Assembly: GCF_900497805.2 (NCBI RefSeq)
Contig: NW_020944351.1
Coordinates: 2,040,563 to 2,104,562 of the forward strand
Direction of reading: 5' to 3'
Source: Vombatus ursinus
Lineage: Eukaryota > Chordata > Mammalia > Diprotodontia > Vombatidae
Length of the DNA: 64,000 nucleotides
Within the stretch, counting starts at the first letter, position 1. Each line of letters begins with the position of its first letter. Below are positions 1-10,137 of the stretch, piece by piece. The notes beneath the pieces were generated by a model, which worked only from the letters and a program-made list of their open reading frames with translations, did no database searches and was not told the origin of the DNA. Made by a program: the position numbers and the translations under genes.

Positions 1-589
1 CCACCTAAATGTGATGGCTCAAGTGGAAATGATGGAGAAAAATGGCTGTTAGAAATTTCTAACAGGGTTTTTACATTTTTCATATGATTTATGTGTGTTT
101 TTCCAGTTTCGTCCTTAAAGGCCTCTGGAATGACTTTGTTCATTTAGGTCTCTCACAAAGGTTTCTGCAAATTTATTTTCCCCTCCACCAATTCTTGATG
201 TTTTATGATGTTATCCTACTCGTATACTATACAAGTCTATCCACCAGCCTCTTCTGTAAGATCTTCCAAGTGACCTGTACTGGAAATTGGTGTTTCCTTT
301 GACTATCCCAGACTTTTGCTTGGCAAGGAGAATGAGTGTTTTCTGACTGAGGCACTTTCTAGGCTTTTTTGTCTCTTTGTTGTGGAGATTAATTTACCTC
401 ACTCAAATTTCCTTAGGAAATACTAATATTCTGTTCTTTTATCCATTTCTCGAGTTTTGACCATCAACAGCTTGTTCAAATGGGTGAAATATCTTCTCAT
501 CTTTATTCTTTTTTTTTCTAATTTGATATTGATTTTAAAATTTCTTCTAGTAAGTGAGTGGTTTGACTGTACAATGACAGCTCATGCTG
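1..589. other. Unassigned AT-rich sequence
   Basis: No repeat family, exon or RNA gene could be recognised. The two small open frames here have no recognisable motif. Confidence 0.4.
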
Positions 590-1185
590 TCAAACATTTA
601 AAGAATAAATACTCCTTATACTACATCCTGTTTTCAAAAATAGAGAGAGAAGGTATTTTGCCAAGCTCTTTTAATGAGACAAACATTATTCTGATTCTCA
701 ACCAATGAGGGATAAAGCAAAGAACAAGAATAATGACCAGTATCACTAACGAGTATCTATGTAAAAATATTAAATAAAAACCTGACAGATAGATTGCACT
801 AATGTGCCAAAAAATGTATTCATTATGACCAAGTTGGATTTATACCACGCAAGGCGGATTTGGTGTTAGGAAAACAATTAGCAAAATAGTAACAAATCTA
901 ACAAAAATACATGATTATAGCAATAGATATAGAAAGACCTTTAATAAAATGTGGCACTCATTTTTGTTAAAAGCACACAAAAATATAGAATAAAAGGAGT
1001 TTTCCTTAATGTGATTAAATGTATTTACTTGAAACGAGGGGTGGAATTATTTATAACAGAGAAATACTAGAAGATTTCTCAGTAACATAGAGAATGAAGC
1101 AAGGATACCCACTGTCACCACTATTATTTGACAGAGTACCAAAATTGATAGTTATAATAATAAGACTAGAAAATAAACTAATTAA
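590..1185 (+). mobile_element. L1 ORF2 fragment (RT domain), degraded
   Basis: Sense-strand remnants of L1 reverse transcriptase are readable in shifting frames: a segment like HYDQVGFIPR near 825-855, and MKQGYPLSPLLF (family form TRQGCPLSPLLFN) near 1093-1130. Stops and frameshifts are frequent. It is cut at 1186 by an L2-type tail and resumes near 1405. Confidence 0.8.
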
Positions 1186-1302
1186 ATGTTCAACAATCAT
1201 TTATTAAGTGACTACTATGTGCCAGATGCTATTCCAGATGCTGGGAATATAAAGGCAAGTATGAAATAGTCCCTGCTAGCAAGGAACTTATATTCTATTA
1301 GA
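1186..1302 (-). repeat. L2-type 3' tail inserted in L1
   Basis: Reads CATTTATTAAGTG then CTACTATGTGCCAGATGCT, the reverse complement of the L2/MIR-type 3' end, followed by the 'aaggaacttatattctatta' part. It separates two pieces of one L1. Confidence 0.75.
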
Positions 1303-1404
1303 AAATAAATTAAAAGAAAAAAGTATTGAAAAGCGAATGAATCAATTTATCTTTATTTGCAGATTATTATTTCTCTTTGCTTACTTGCGGAACCCTGCAG
1401 GGAC

Positions 1405-1625
1405 CACAAAAATTAATTGAGATAGTCAGTAGTTTTGGCATATAGTAGCAGATACAAAAGAAATCCACAAAAATCGTTGGCATTTTTGTATATAAATTAC
1501 CAAAACCTGCAAAAAGAGCTAGAAAGAGAAATGCTATTTAAGATAATAAAATGCATTAAATATCTGGGAGTTAATCTACCAAGACAAACACAGGACATAT
1601 CAGTACAACACAAAGCAGTTTTCTT
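1405..1625 (+). mobile_element. L1 ORF2 fragment (continuation)
   Basis: The frame at 1435-1665 reads NPQKSLAFLYINYQ and then IKCIKYLGVNLPR, matching the L1 ORF2 region written KINxQKSxAFLYTNN...RIKYLGIxLTR in other mammals. Same strand and element order as the fragment at 590-1185, so probably one L1. Confidence 0.85.
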
Positions 1626-1627
1626 TT

Positions 1628-1720
1628 CCATCAATTCATTAATCAGATATTTATCAAACTCTTAAAATTTTGAGATACCATGCTAGGTTCTGGGGCTATA
1701 AAGTAATATATAGATATTCC
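1628..1720 (-). repeat. L2-type tail fragment
   Basis: Short antisense L2-like tail (aatcagatatttatcaaact, then ccatgctaggttctggggct). Divergent. Confidence 0.45.
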
Positions 1721-1794
1721 TGTATAAGTACATATACATGTAAATGTGTATATATTTATACAAACACATATACATATATGTTCAACTTGGAGAA

Positions 1795-2105
1795 AAAATT
1801 ACTGTCTTCAGCTATTTGAATAGTTGTCCTGTGGAACGGGGAATAGATTTGTTTTGTTTGGCCTCGGTGGGCAGAACCAGGAATTGCGAAGAAGATGTAG
1901 ACTTGGTATCAGGAAAAAAGCTTGCTAACAATCAGCGTTGCCCCAAAGGTGAATGGGCTGCCTTAGGGGTACTGGGTTCCCCCTACTGGAATTCCTCTAT
2001 CACAGGCCAGATGGCCACTCTTATAATGAGGATTCTTTTTTCCATTATGGATAGTATTCCATGGCTGCTAAAGTCCAACCTAAAATTCTGTGATTTAAAA
2101 AAAAA
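1795..2105 (+). mobile_element. L3/CR1 LINE 3' end
   Basis: Follows the 3' terminal sequence of mammalian L3/CR1: a 'tgtcctgtggaa' block, 'gggcagaaccaggaa', 'gaatgggctgcct', 'gggttcccccta', and a terminus ending TAAAATTCTGTGATT, the diagnostic CR1-type 3' motif. Confidence 0.8.
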
Positions 2106-2430
2106 ACTGTCTTAAAGAATGCTGAAAATTAATAATGATTAGATAAATGTGAATTAAAGCAACTCCGAGTTATCACCTCACTCCCATCAAATTGACAAAG
2201 ATGATAAAAGATGGAAAAATTCAGTGTCAGATGTGGCAAGGGGCAATAGCTCTATACTAATTCACTACTGCTAGGATCTATGAATTTATCCAACTGCTTT
2301 GGTTCAAAATCTGGATTTATGTAAGAAAAATTACAAAGTAGATTATATACCCAAATCAGTGGTGCTATTACTGAGTTTATGCCTAAAGGAGATTATTGAT
2401 GAAACAAAAACAAAAACGCCTTCCCAAGGC
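2106..2430 (+). mobile_element. L1 ORF2 fragment (distal part)
   Basis: Contains 'gtgaattaaagcaactccga' and 'caccatca'-like text, equivalent to the L1 region encoding LRYHLTP(I/V). The same segment occurs in the better L1 at 14000-16165. Poorly preserved. Confidence 0.65.
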
Positions 2431-2454
2431 TCCTCCACGGGGTAAAAATCTACA

Positions 2455-3110
2455 CCATTTTGGAGTGAGCTCTGGCCTCCCTCTTCTTTCCCCACCCTCC
2501 CCGCCCCCGACCAAACCTCATGCTTTTTTTTCTACTTCATAATTCTCTTTCAAAAATATGGTTTGATCGTTACCTTTTGTTTTTACGGTTCCCTTTAACA
2601 TCTCTCCCCTGAACTGAACCCCTCCTTATAACATCCCCCCCAAACACATTGAAGGAAAACGAACTGATGCAGCAGCCACATCTTACAATGTTTACCTCAT
2701 TCTCTATCCATCATTTCCACCTCTCTACTTAGCAGAGGAAGAAAATCTGTTTCCTAATCAGTTCCCCAGGACTAAGATTGCTCATTACAAGGCTTTTTTC
2801 ACGTTACTGCCCTTTACATTATGACAGTCATTGTACATGTTTATCTCTTAGCTCCGCTTTTTTTTTTTTCCACTCTGCATCATTTCATGGAAGTCTTTCC
2901 ATCTTCCTCTGAAAGCCTCACATTGGGTCATTTCTTTTTATAAGGACAGTTCATTACAACCACATACCACAATTTGTTCAGACTTTTCACTAATCAATGG
3001 GTACTCATTTTATTTCTAACCTTGTTTTTGTGACTGATGCATCATTTATTGCCTTCTCCTCACATACATTGCCCTCACTCCAGTGGAGTGGTTTTGTGGA
3101 AATAAGGTTC
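2455..3110 (-). mobile_element. Old L1 3' region, antisense
   Basis: Order and wording resemble the antisense L1 3' ends at 22036-22955 and 35446-36420 ('attgctcattacaaggct', 'tcattacaaccacatacca', 'caatttgttcag'). Much more diverged, so family assignment is moderate. Confidence 0.5.
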
Positions 3111-3133
3111 ACAAAAGGGAAAAAAGATTCTTA

Positions 3134-3136
<3 letters not shown>

Positions 3137-3176
<40 letters not shown>
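3137..3176. repeat. (TA)n microsatellite
   Basis: About 19 uninterrupted AT/TA dinucleotides. Confidence 0.95.
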
Positions 3177-3180
<4 letters not shown>

Positions 3181-3189
3181 TTAATTATA

Positions 3190-3827
3190 GACAGTCCCTT
3201 CTCCCCCTAGGGCTGGCTACCTAAGTGCCCGGTGCCTCCCGTTCTTGGCATTTGCTTATTTATCTTTTTTGCACTCAGCCCTGAGCCCTTTTACTAGAAT
3301 TTTACTTATAGAAGCTTGTTAATTTCATTCTTAATGCCTCCCCTATTAAGCATGCTGAGCAATTGGCTTTTAGTTCTCCTGACCTACGCATTCTCTCCCG
3401 TTGCCTAGAGATCGGAGCTCTGAGTCTTCTCTGTCCTTTCTTCTCTCCTTGCAGCAGAGAGCCACAATTGTGTAGTATGAATAGGAGGCAGACTCACAGA
3501 GGTCATGGATTTACCACAAAATTTTAAAGCCCCACTTCCAAATTTTTAATTAAATATAATCCTTCATTAAACCAGGTAAACTAGACCATGAAATCCCAGA
3601 ATCTATTCCGGGGTGAATTTGGTGCCACTGGTTATTTTACATTCATTAGAATCAAATTATCATACAGAATTGGAAGGAAAGGCTTGTGATCTGTATTGAT
3701 GGAGCAAAGAAATAACAGATCCAACAAAGTATGGGAAACAAAATGGGAAAGAAAGGGGTTTTTTGGGGGGGTGGGGCAAAAGGGAAACAGTTTGTCACCA
3801 TTTGAGGTTTTTAACTATCAGTAAATT
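3190..3827. other. Unassigned sequence
   Basis: No gene or repeat recognised, apart from a G-rich patch near 3757-3776. Confidence 0.35.
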
Positions 3828-3835
3828 GTCTAAAG

Positions 3836-4023
3836 CAGAGATGTCAAACAGGAGTTCAGCCCTAACTTGATTAAAATGGAATTGGAGAATATTTAACAAA
3901 AGAAATAAAAATATAACAGAACCTAGATAATAGTAATTTATAGTTTTCTAAGTCAGTATGTGCCCACAGAGATTCTGATATAAGGTTTAGTGGCCCAGTT
4001 TCTATTTGAGTTTGGCACCACTG
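3836..4023 (-). mobile_element. hAT-type non-autonomous DNA transposon with 8-bp duplication
   Basis: Terminal inverted repeats CAGAGATGTCAAAC and (reverse complement) CAGTGGTGCCAAACTC. Flanks are gtctaaag at 3828-3835 and atctaaag at 4024-4031, an 8-bp target duplication with one mismatch, as expected for hAT. Same family as 4377-4540 and 24058-24226. No transposase. Confidence 0.85.
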
Positions 4024-4376
4024 ATCTAAAGCTGCTTTAGGTGATGAATCCCATTCAGATTTAGGGAGCCTTAGGAAATAGATGTCCTGATAATGTAACA
4101 AGAACTTGCTTTCCTAAAACCTGAGAACACCAAACAGCAAGCTCTGGGGTGTGATGTAAAAATCCCTTGGAAAGAAATCTAAAGATCTGGGTTCAACAGA
4201 TGATGAAACACCCTCTCCCCCAGTAGGAGAAAGGTGGAGAACTATATGGGGGGGGGGGGACTGCTGTATATAGTCAGACAAACTTCTCTTTCTAGTTGGC
4301 TTTTCTTAACCATTTTCCTTTGTTATAAGGGAGGGCTTGGTGGGATGGTTTATTGGGAAATTACCATGGTATAAAA

Positions 4377-4540
4377 CAGTGGTGTCAAACGCAACTAGAA
4401 ACTGATCCTTGTGGGAAAAATATTGACTTAGAAAACCACATGTTAACATTAGCTATGCTGTATTATGTTTCATTTCTTTTGTTGCATATTTCTCAATTTA
4501 TGTTTTAAACTGGTTCGGTGGCACTAGGGAGTTTGACAGG
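4377..4540 (+). mobile_element. hAT-type non-autonomous DNA transposon
   Basis: Starts CAGTGGTGTCAAAC and shares 'attgacttagaaaaccacat' and 'aacattagctatg' with its sister copies. The right end (gggagtttgaca) is incomplete and I see no clear target duplication. Confidence 0.75.
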
Positions 4541-4574
4541 AGGCATGTGCTGGATGGCTGCAGTTAAATAATAT

Positions 4575-4790
4575 TTAAGTCAAAAGAAAAGGCACTGGAC
4601 CATTAGTCAGAAGACCTGGTTTCTTAATCTCTTTTCTACCACTTTTGACCACAGAACATTAGAAGAATTGCCTTTTCTGGTCTTTAGCTTCCTTTTTTTA
4701 AAGATAGAAATAATAACATAAACAACCCATAAATAATAAACAGGCCTGTTTACTTCACAGAATGATGAGAATCAAATAAGATGATGCATA
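4575..4790 (+). repeat. MIR SINE
   Basis: MIR-like order: 'aaaggcactggaccattagt', 'agaagacctggtt', then a diverged tail with 'cttcacagaatgatgagaat'. Confidence 0.6.
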
Positions 4791-4794
4791 GTAG

Positions 4795-4990
4795 TGTGAT
4801 TCAATGGAAATACTGGTGACTTGGGCATCAGAGGACCTGTGTTCAGATGCTACTGCTATTACTGCCATATAACTCTAAGCAAGTCATTTAACCTTACCTG
4901 AGCCTTGGTTTTCTCATTTGTAAAATGATAGAGTTTGACTAGATAATCTTTAAGTTTCCTTCTTTTTCTGAATATATGATTATGGGAATA
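4795..4990 (+). repeat. MIR SINE
   Basis: Clear MIR core: 'gtgacttgggcatcagagga', 'gcaagtcatttaacctta', 'ctcatttgtaaaatgata', 'tttgactagataatc'. Confidence 0.8.
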
Positions 4991-5013
4991 TGACACATAC
5001 ACACTTGACAGCA

Positions 5014-5258
5014 GGGGAGCTAGGTGGTGCTGCAGTGGATAGAGCCCTGGGCCTGGAGTCCAGAAGATTCAGATCCCTTTCTGATCTCAGAAACTTGGTA
5101 GATGTGTGACCCTGGGCTAGTCACTTCACCCTGTTTGCCTCAGTTTTCTCATCCGTAAAATGAGCTGAAGGAAATGGCAAACCACTCCAGTACTTTGCCA
5201 AGAAAACCCTAAATGGGGTCATGAAGAGTCAAACATGACTGAAAATGACTGAACTCAT
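5014..5258 (+). repeat. Marsupial tRNA-headed SINE (MAR1-type)
   Basis: Starts ggggagctaggtggtgctgc (tRNA-like A box), followed by the promoter B-box region, core and the long-form tail 'ggcaaaccactccagtactt ... atgaagagtcaaacatgac'. Nearly complete. Flanks share an 'acacttNatagc'-like motif, a possible imperfect duplication. Confidence 0.92.
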
Positions 5259-5384
5259 ACACTTCATAGCATATTACTTGAAAGATTTCTGACAGGAGTT
5301 TAAAAATCACACTACAGCCTATATCCAAATAGCTTACAAATATATCATACTCCCAATTATCCCTGTCCCCCTCCCTCCCCCTAA

Positions 5385-5510
5385 ATGGGTCATGGTCCTA
5401 GGTCAACCCCTGAGCAAGTCACTTTAGCTTTCCTTCCTAAACCTCAGTTTCTTCATCTGTCAAATGAGCAAGTTGAACCAGATTATTCTAATTTCCCTTC
5501 TACACATGTA
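5385..5510 (+). repeat. MIR SINE fragment
   Basis: 'gagcaagtcactttagcttt', 'cctcagtttcttcatctgtc', 'aaatgagcaagttgaaccag' form the MIR core and 3' part. Confidence 0.75.
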
Positions 5511-5639
5511 ACTTCCATACAAAACAAATATCTTCCAAAAGTACCTTTGATGAATGGATTTAATTACAATTGAAATTGTATAAGATAAAAAGTATTATTT
5601 GCAATGAAAAGAAAAGTAATAGATAAATTTTTTTTCATG

Positions 5640-6230
5640 GTAAATATGTTAGACAAAAGCCTGATATTCAGAATGTACAGGAGCTGACAATATATCTTTA
5701 AGGGATCAATGCCCAATAATAATCATAATTGTAGCTAACATTTATATAACACTTTAAATTTTGCAAAGTTCTTTACATGTATTATTTTATTGGATACGTG
5801 GTCAAAGGATATGAACAGCTTACAAAAAGAGAATCAAAACTGTTAATAAACACTAAAAAAAATTCAATTTCATTAATAACTAAAGAAAATAAATTTTAAA
5901 AAAACTTAGTTTTAGTGGTGCTTTGGGGAAACAGGTATATTTATAGAATGTTGATGTAATTGCAAACTGGTGCAGTCTTTCCAGAGAGCATTTGGACAGC
6001 ACAAAACAAAAGTCATAAAACTATCCAAACTACTTCACTCTGTAATTTGTCTATTGGGAATATACTCCAGGAAAGCAATTCCAAAAAGAGAAAAAGAAAA
6101 CCTATCTGGACAAAGAAATGTAGAGCTGTTTTATTTGTACAAAACTGGAAACAAACTTAATGCCTACTAGTTGGAGAATGGATAAATCAACACGTATGTG
6201 CATATATTCCCATAAATAATGAGGACAAGG
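5640..6230 (+). mobile_element. L1 ORF2 C-terminal fragment
   Basis: Degraded L1 sense sequence. 'gtggtcaaaggatatgaaca' and the frame at 5970-6170 match the C-terminal ORF2 area (LGIYSRKA, VELFYLYKTGNKLNAY; family form FIAALF..AKNWKQ). A short SINE piece interrupts it at 5715-5795. Confidence 0.7.
5715..5795 (-). repeat. SINE tail fragment inserted in L1
   Basis: 'gctaacatttatataacact ttaaattttgcaaag' plus 'tctttacatgtattatttta' is the distal part of the long antisense marsupial/MIR-related SINE seen complete at 13407-13672 and 33252-33510. Confidence 0.65.
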
Positions 6231-6244
6231 AATAGGCATAATTC

Positions 6245-6780
6245 AGCAGTTCAATTTGACAAACATTTATTAAGCACCTCTTGTGTTCATAGCTAGACAG
6301 AATCCTTGCCCTCATGAAGTTCAGAGTCTAGCCAGGGGACATAAACACTGGTCCCTCTAATATGCCACATGGATAAATGCATTAGATGGATACACAAGAA
6401 AGTGTGATATGAAGTTCTATGTGGAAAAGTTGTTACCAGCAATTAAAATCAGGGAAAGTTTCATGTAGGAGATGACAAGTTGGATTTCAAAGGATATTTG
6501 GCAGAAGAATAAGAAAAGGGAGGCCATACCAGGGTTTGTTGGCTAGGGAGGTGCTGACCTTTAAGTGAGCAGTTTCAGTTGAATAGCAGAGGAGGAAGCC
6601 ATGTTGAGAGAGTGGGTGTTGAAAAATTATAGACTGAATGGGGGAAAAAACATAGCCAACAAGCTGAGATAACGTAGAGTAATGGGACTTTCAGTGGGTG
6701 GGCAAAGAAATCTGGGAAGTTTGATGTGAAATGATATGGAATGATACAGAATGACAAAAACAGAAGCAGAACAGTCTAGA
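6245..6780 (-). mobile_element. L2-type LINE 3' end, antisense
   Basis: Begins 'gacaaacatttattaagcac' then 'ccttgccctcatgaagttca', the reverse complement of an L2 3' terminus. Further text such as 'gaggccataccaggg' fits the L2 3' region but is diverged. Confidence 0.6.
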
Positions 6781-6834
6781 TAGTAATCATTATGTCCTTT
6801 AATACATCCCTGATCAGTATAGATACTCCCTGTA

Positions 6835-8850
6835 GTCAGTCTGCTAGTTATCTAACTACTCTATGCCAGACACTGTGCTAAGAATACAAAGAAAGGTAAA
6901 AGACAGTCCCTGCCCTCAAGGAGCTTACAATCTAATGGGGGAAACAACATGCAAACAAGACATATACAGGGTAAACTGGAAATAATCTCTGAGGGGAGGC
7001 ACTAAGATTAAGGAAGACTGGAAAGGCTTCTTGTGGGTGGTGGGCTTTTAGCTGGGACTTGAAGGAAGCCAGGGAAGGCAGGAGACAGAGGTGAGGGAGT
7101 GAAAGACTTCCAGGAATGGGAAACAGACAGAGTCTCTTGTAGGTGGAATGTGAAGGAATTGCAGAGCATGGGGTGGGGAAAAAGGTTGGAAAGGCCAAAA
7201 GGCCAGAAAGGTTGGAAAGGGCTGGATTATGAAGGGCTTTAAAGGACAATAAGAAGATTTTGTGTTTGATACTGGCAGTGTTAGGGAGCCCCTGGAGTTT
7301 ATTGTGTACCAAGGATGATGTGGTCAGATCTGCACTTCAGGAAAATCAATTTGATAACTATGTGGAGGATAAATTGGAGTTGGAAGAGGCAGAAGGCAGG
7401 GCGACCAACCAGCAGGCTATTGTAGTAGTCAAGGTATGAGGGCCTGCACCAGGCTGATGGTAGCATCAGAGTAGAGAAGGGGGCCATATAAGAGAAGAAA
7501 TAATGGGAAAATCTTCCACACAATGAGAGAAGAGAGATAGATACAAGAGATGTTAATGAAGGTAGAATCAACAAGACTTGGCAACTGATTAAATATTGGG
7601 GATGTGTGGGAGGTAAATGACGCCTAGGTTGGAAGTCTGGGTGACTAGCAAGATGGATGGTGATAGGAAAGAAAGGAAAGGGTAGGGTTTTGGGCAGAAA
7701 GATAATCTGTTCAGTTTTGGGTATGTTGAATTTAAGGTTTTCCAGGACATCCACTTTGATTTCTTTTCTTTTTTTTTTTTTGTGAAACAATCCGGTTTAA
7801 GTGACTAGCCCAGGATCACACAGCTAGTAAGTATCAAGTGTCTGAGGTCAGATTTGAACTCAGGTCCTCCTGACTCCAGGGTCGATGCTCTATCCACTGT
7901 GCCACCTAGCTGCCCCTTGAGATTTCTAATAGGCAGTTAGAGGTGTGAGACTAGAGGTGAAGAGAAAAGTTAGGGTTGAATAAGTATATCTGGGAATCAT
8001 CAACATAGAAATGATAATTGAATCCATGGGAGTTAACAACCTCTCTAAGTGAAATAGTATAGAGAAAGTCGAGAAGATAACCTAGAACAGAGATCTGGGT
8101 ACCACCCACAGTTGGTAGATATGACCTGGATGACGATCCAGCAAAGAAAACAGAGGAGTTGGTCAGACAAGTAGAGAAAGAGATAGGAGAGAGTAGTGTC
8201 ACAAAAACCTAGAGAGAAGTGAGTGTCAAGAAAAAGAGGGTGATTGACAGTGTTAAAGGCTGAAGACAAATAAAGGAGGATGAGCATTGTGAAAAGGCCA
8301 TTACATTTCACAAGGGCTCGTTAATAACTTTGGAGATAGTAATTTTGGTTGCCTGATAACAGAAACCAGATTGCAAAGAGTTAGGAGAATGAGAGGAAAG
8401 GAAGAAGAAGCCCCTACTGTAGACTGCCTTCTCAAGAAGAAGGTCACAGAAGGAAGAGAGCTGTAAGGCAATAGCCAGCAAGGATGAATGGATCAAGTGA
8501 GAGTTTTCTGAAAATAAGAGAGGCATAGGCATGTTTATAGGCAGTGGGAAGGCAGCTCTTAGACAAGGAGCAACTAAAGATTAGTGAGACAGTAGGGATA
8601 ATAAGAGGGAACAAGCTACTGGAGAATATGGAATGGAATGGGATCACTTGTGCTTGTCAGAAGGAATTACCTTGGCAATAAAAAGGGCCACCTCTTCCTT
8701 CATGTGAACTAGAGATGAAGGAGGTAGTTGCAGAAGGTGTATGAGTGATATGAGAAGAGAGAGCTCTCTACTAATGGCCTCAATTTTTTTCAGTGAAATA
8801 TGAGACAAGGTCTTCCATGGAGGCAAATGGCAACTCCTTAACACATTTTC
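6835..8850 (-). mobile_element. Long L2 LINE copy with RT, antisense
   Basis: The copy runs from a 3' terminus ('ctccctcaaggagcttacaa'-type block near 6910-6940) back into reverse transcriptase. Minus strand frames show, from C- to N-terminal side: SFKALHNPALSNL and LKAHHPQEAFP (6932-7312), LIFLKCRSDHI (near 7330), and FYVDDSQIY (7951-8202), the RT catalytic YxDD box preceded by SHGFNYH. LSSAFNTVNHPLF (8045-8311) corresponds to the family's DLSAAFDTVDHPLL. The frame is broken in several places. A marsupial SINE is inserted at 7764-7916. The 5' part (endonuclease) is missing or unrecognisable. Confidence 0.88.
7764..7916 (-). repeat. Marsupial tRNA-headed SINE (short form) inside L2
   Basis: Antisense copy ending 'tgtgccacctagctgcccc' with a T-run (its A-tail) at 7764-7782. 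Interrupts the L2 at 6835-8850. Flanks 'ttgatttct' and 'ttgagatttct' look like a diverged target duplication. Confidence 0.92.
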
Positions 8851-8851
8851 A

Positions 8852-9235
8852 TCCTGTTCAGTTCTTGTTTATGTCATCCTCATCTCCCCATCCCCCAACA
8901 TAACTTTAGACTCCATTTCCTAGATGGCCTGGCTCATATACTTGAGGTTTCATGTTATCTTGACTGTAAGCAGGCCTCTGTGCCACTCCCTGATCATCTT
9001 CTTATCATGTGATCTACATTCTGGCCATCATCACTGTTTATCCTCCCCTTATCCCACTCCCAAACATGGACTGCACCCCTGGGTCACCTTGTTCAGATAC
9101 GTGAAGCTTTCTGCTTTATCTTACCCAGAAATAAGCGAGATTCTTCCTGCCAAGTATCTTCTGTGGTACTTTCTGGCCATCTTCACACCGTGCCTTCATA
9201 TGCCTTCTTGGCTTCTCCATTCCAGCTCCCCTTCA
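8852..9235 (+). repeat. Probable L2-tailed repeat body
   Basis: C/T-rich text leading directly into an L2-type tail ('ttggcttctccattccagct ccccttcatg') suggests the body of an L2 or L2-mobilised element. Not firmly assigned. Confidence 0.4.
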
Positions 9236-9360
9236 TGTATTGTTTCCCCCCATTAGAATATAATAAGCTTCTTGAAGGTAGGGACTATCTTGCTTGCTTT
9301 GATTTGTAACCCCAGTGCTTAGCACCATTGGCACATTGGAGGTACTTCAATAGATGATTT
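9236..9360 (+). repeat. L2-type 3' tail
   Basis: 'attagaatataataagcttc', 'ttgaaggtagggactatctt', 'ccccagtgcttagcaccatt' follow the L2 3' terminal consensus. Confidence 0.8.
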
Positions 9361-9592
9361 CTCTCTATCTCCTTTCAGTAAGCACTCCATTAGAGGATCT
9401 GTCCAATGTACTGGAGGCCTTTAACATTTTGTGATTACTAGGACCACTTGTGGGCTAATGCTCAGAATAAAGTGAGACAAGTGAAGGAAAGTAAAGGCAA
9501 CACAGAGGGGTTTGTTTAGTTTTTTTTTTTATTTGTTTTTAAGTCATTTTCCTGTAGGTCCCTGTCCAAGGCCACTTCCCTAACCTGTCCTT
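9361..9592. other. Unassigned target DNA beside a retroposon
   Basis: No recognised element. Its right edge carries the first copy of a 17-bp target duplication starting at 9593. Confidence 0.4.
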
Positions 9593-10137
9593 GAAATTGC
9601 AGGTTGGGAAATCTCTGGCATTTGCCTGAGGCTATGTAATCCCATCAACTGATCTTTCATAGTGGCTACACCCAATCTTCCAATTCTGTTACCTTTAACC
9701 TAGCCTGGCCTTCTTTTGTTTTACCTCCCTATGTATGGCCCCTGGCCATTTTCCACCCTTAATCCTAGCTAAACTCCATTCTCCCTTGGCCGGTTGAGGT
9801 CCAGGTCCCAGGAGTTCTGTTCACCCCAGTTTACTGGCCACTCCTAGGTCCCTCCCACAGTCTTTCTGTATATAAGGTCCACCTTGTCTCCATTAAGATG
9901 CTCAGATTCCTAAAATCTAGCCACTGCTTAGATTCTTATAATCTAGCCATGGCTCAGATTCTTATTATCTAGCCACTGCTTAGATTCTTATAATCTAGCC
10001 ATGGTTTGGATTCTTATAATCTAGCCACTGCTTACCCAAGTTCAGACTCCTTAAGAGTCTGTCCCATATGATGGATGTTCTAATAAACCTTGTCTTTGGC
10101 TGACAAAAAAAAAAAGAAAAGAAATTGCAGGTTGGGA
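9593..10137 (+). mobile_element. Retroposed 3' end of an LTR-retrovirus transcript, with target duplication
   Basis: A 511-bp insert (9610-10120) ends in an A-rich tail (10104-10120) and is bracketed by a perfect 17-bp repeat gaaattgcaggttggga (9593-9609 and 10121-10137). Inside are a TATA-like box TATATAAG (9869-9876) and AATAAA (10082-10087) about 20 bases before the tail. That order fits U3 then R of an LTR, so the source was probably the polyadenylated 3' end of an ERV RNA, copied into the genome by L1 machinery and 5'-truncated. It has no coding part. The uninterrupted tail and perfect duplication point to a younger age than most neighbours. The alternative is an unrelated mRNA retrocopy; the TATA box upstream of the poly(A) signal argues for the LTR reading. 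Confidence 0.7.
9901..10030 (+). repeat. Five-unit 26-bp tandem array
   Basis: Five contiguous 26-bp units starting at 9901, 9927, 9953, 9979 and 10005. Each holds a GATTCTTATAATCTAGCCA-type core with a small inverted repeat AGATT/AATCT. Units 2 and 4 are identical and odd/even units alternate in their ends (cactg versus catgg), suggesting a 52-bp higher-order unit. It lies about 30 bp past the TATA-like box. Confidence 0.93.

Noticed and set aside
7299-7790. 163-codon minus strand frame as a host gene
   Set aside because: It is L2 ORF2 text (LIFLKCRSDHI block) ending in a SINE A-tail.
9901-10030. CRISPR-like array
   Set aside because: Units are contiguous 26-mers without unique spacers, in vertebrate DNA within an LTR-type sequence. 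It is a plain tandem repeat.
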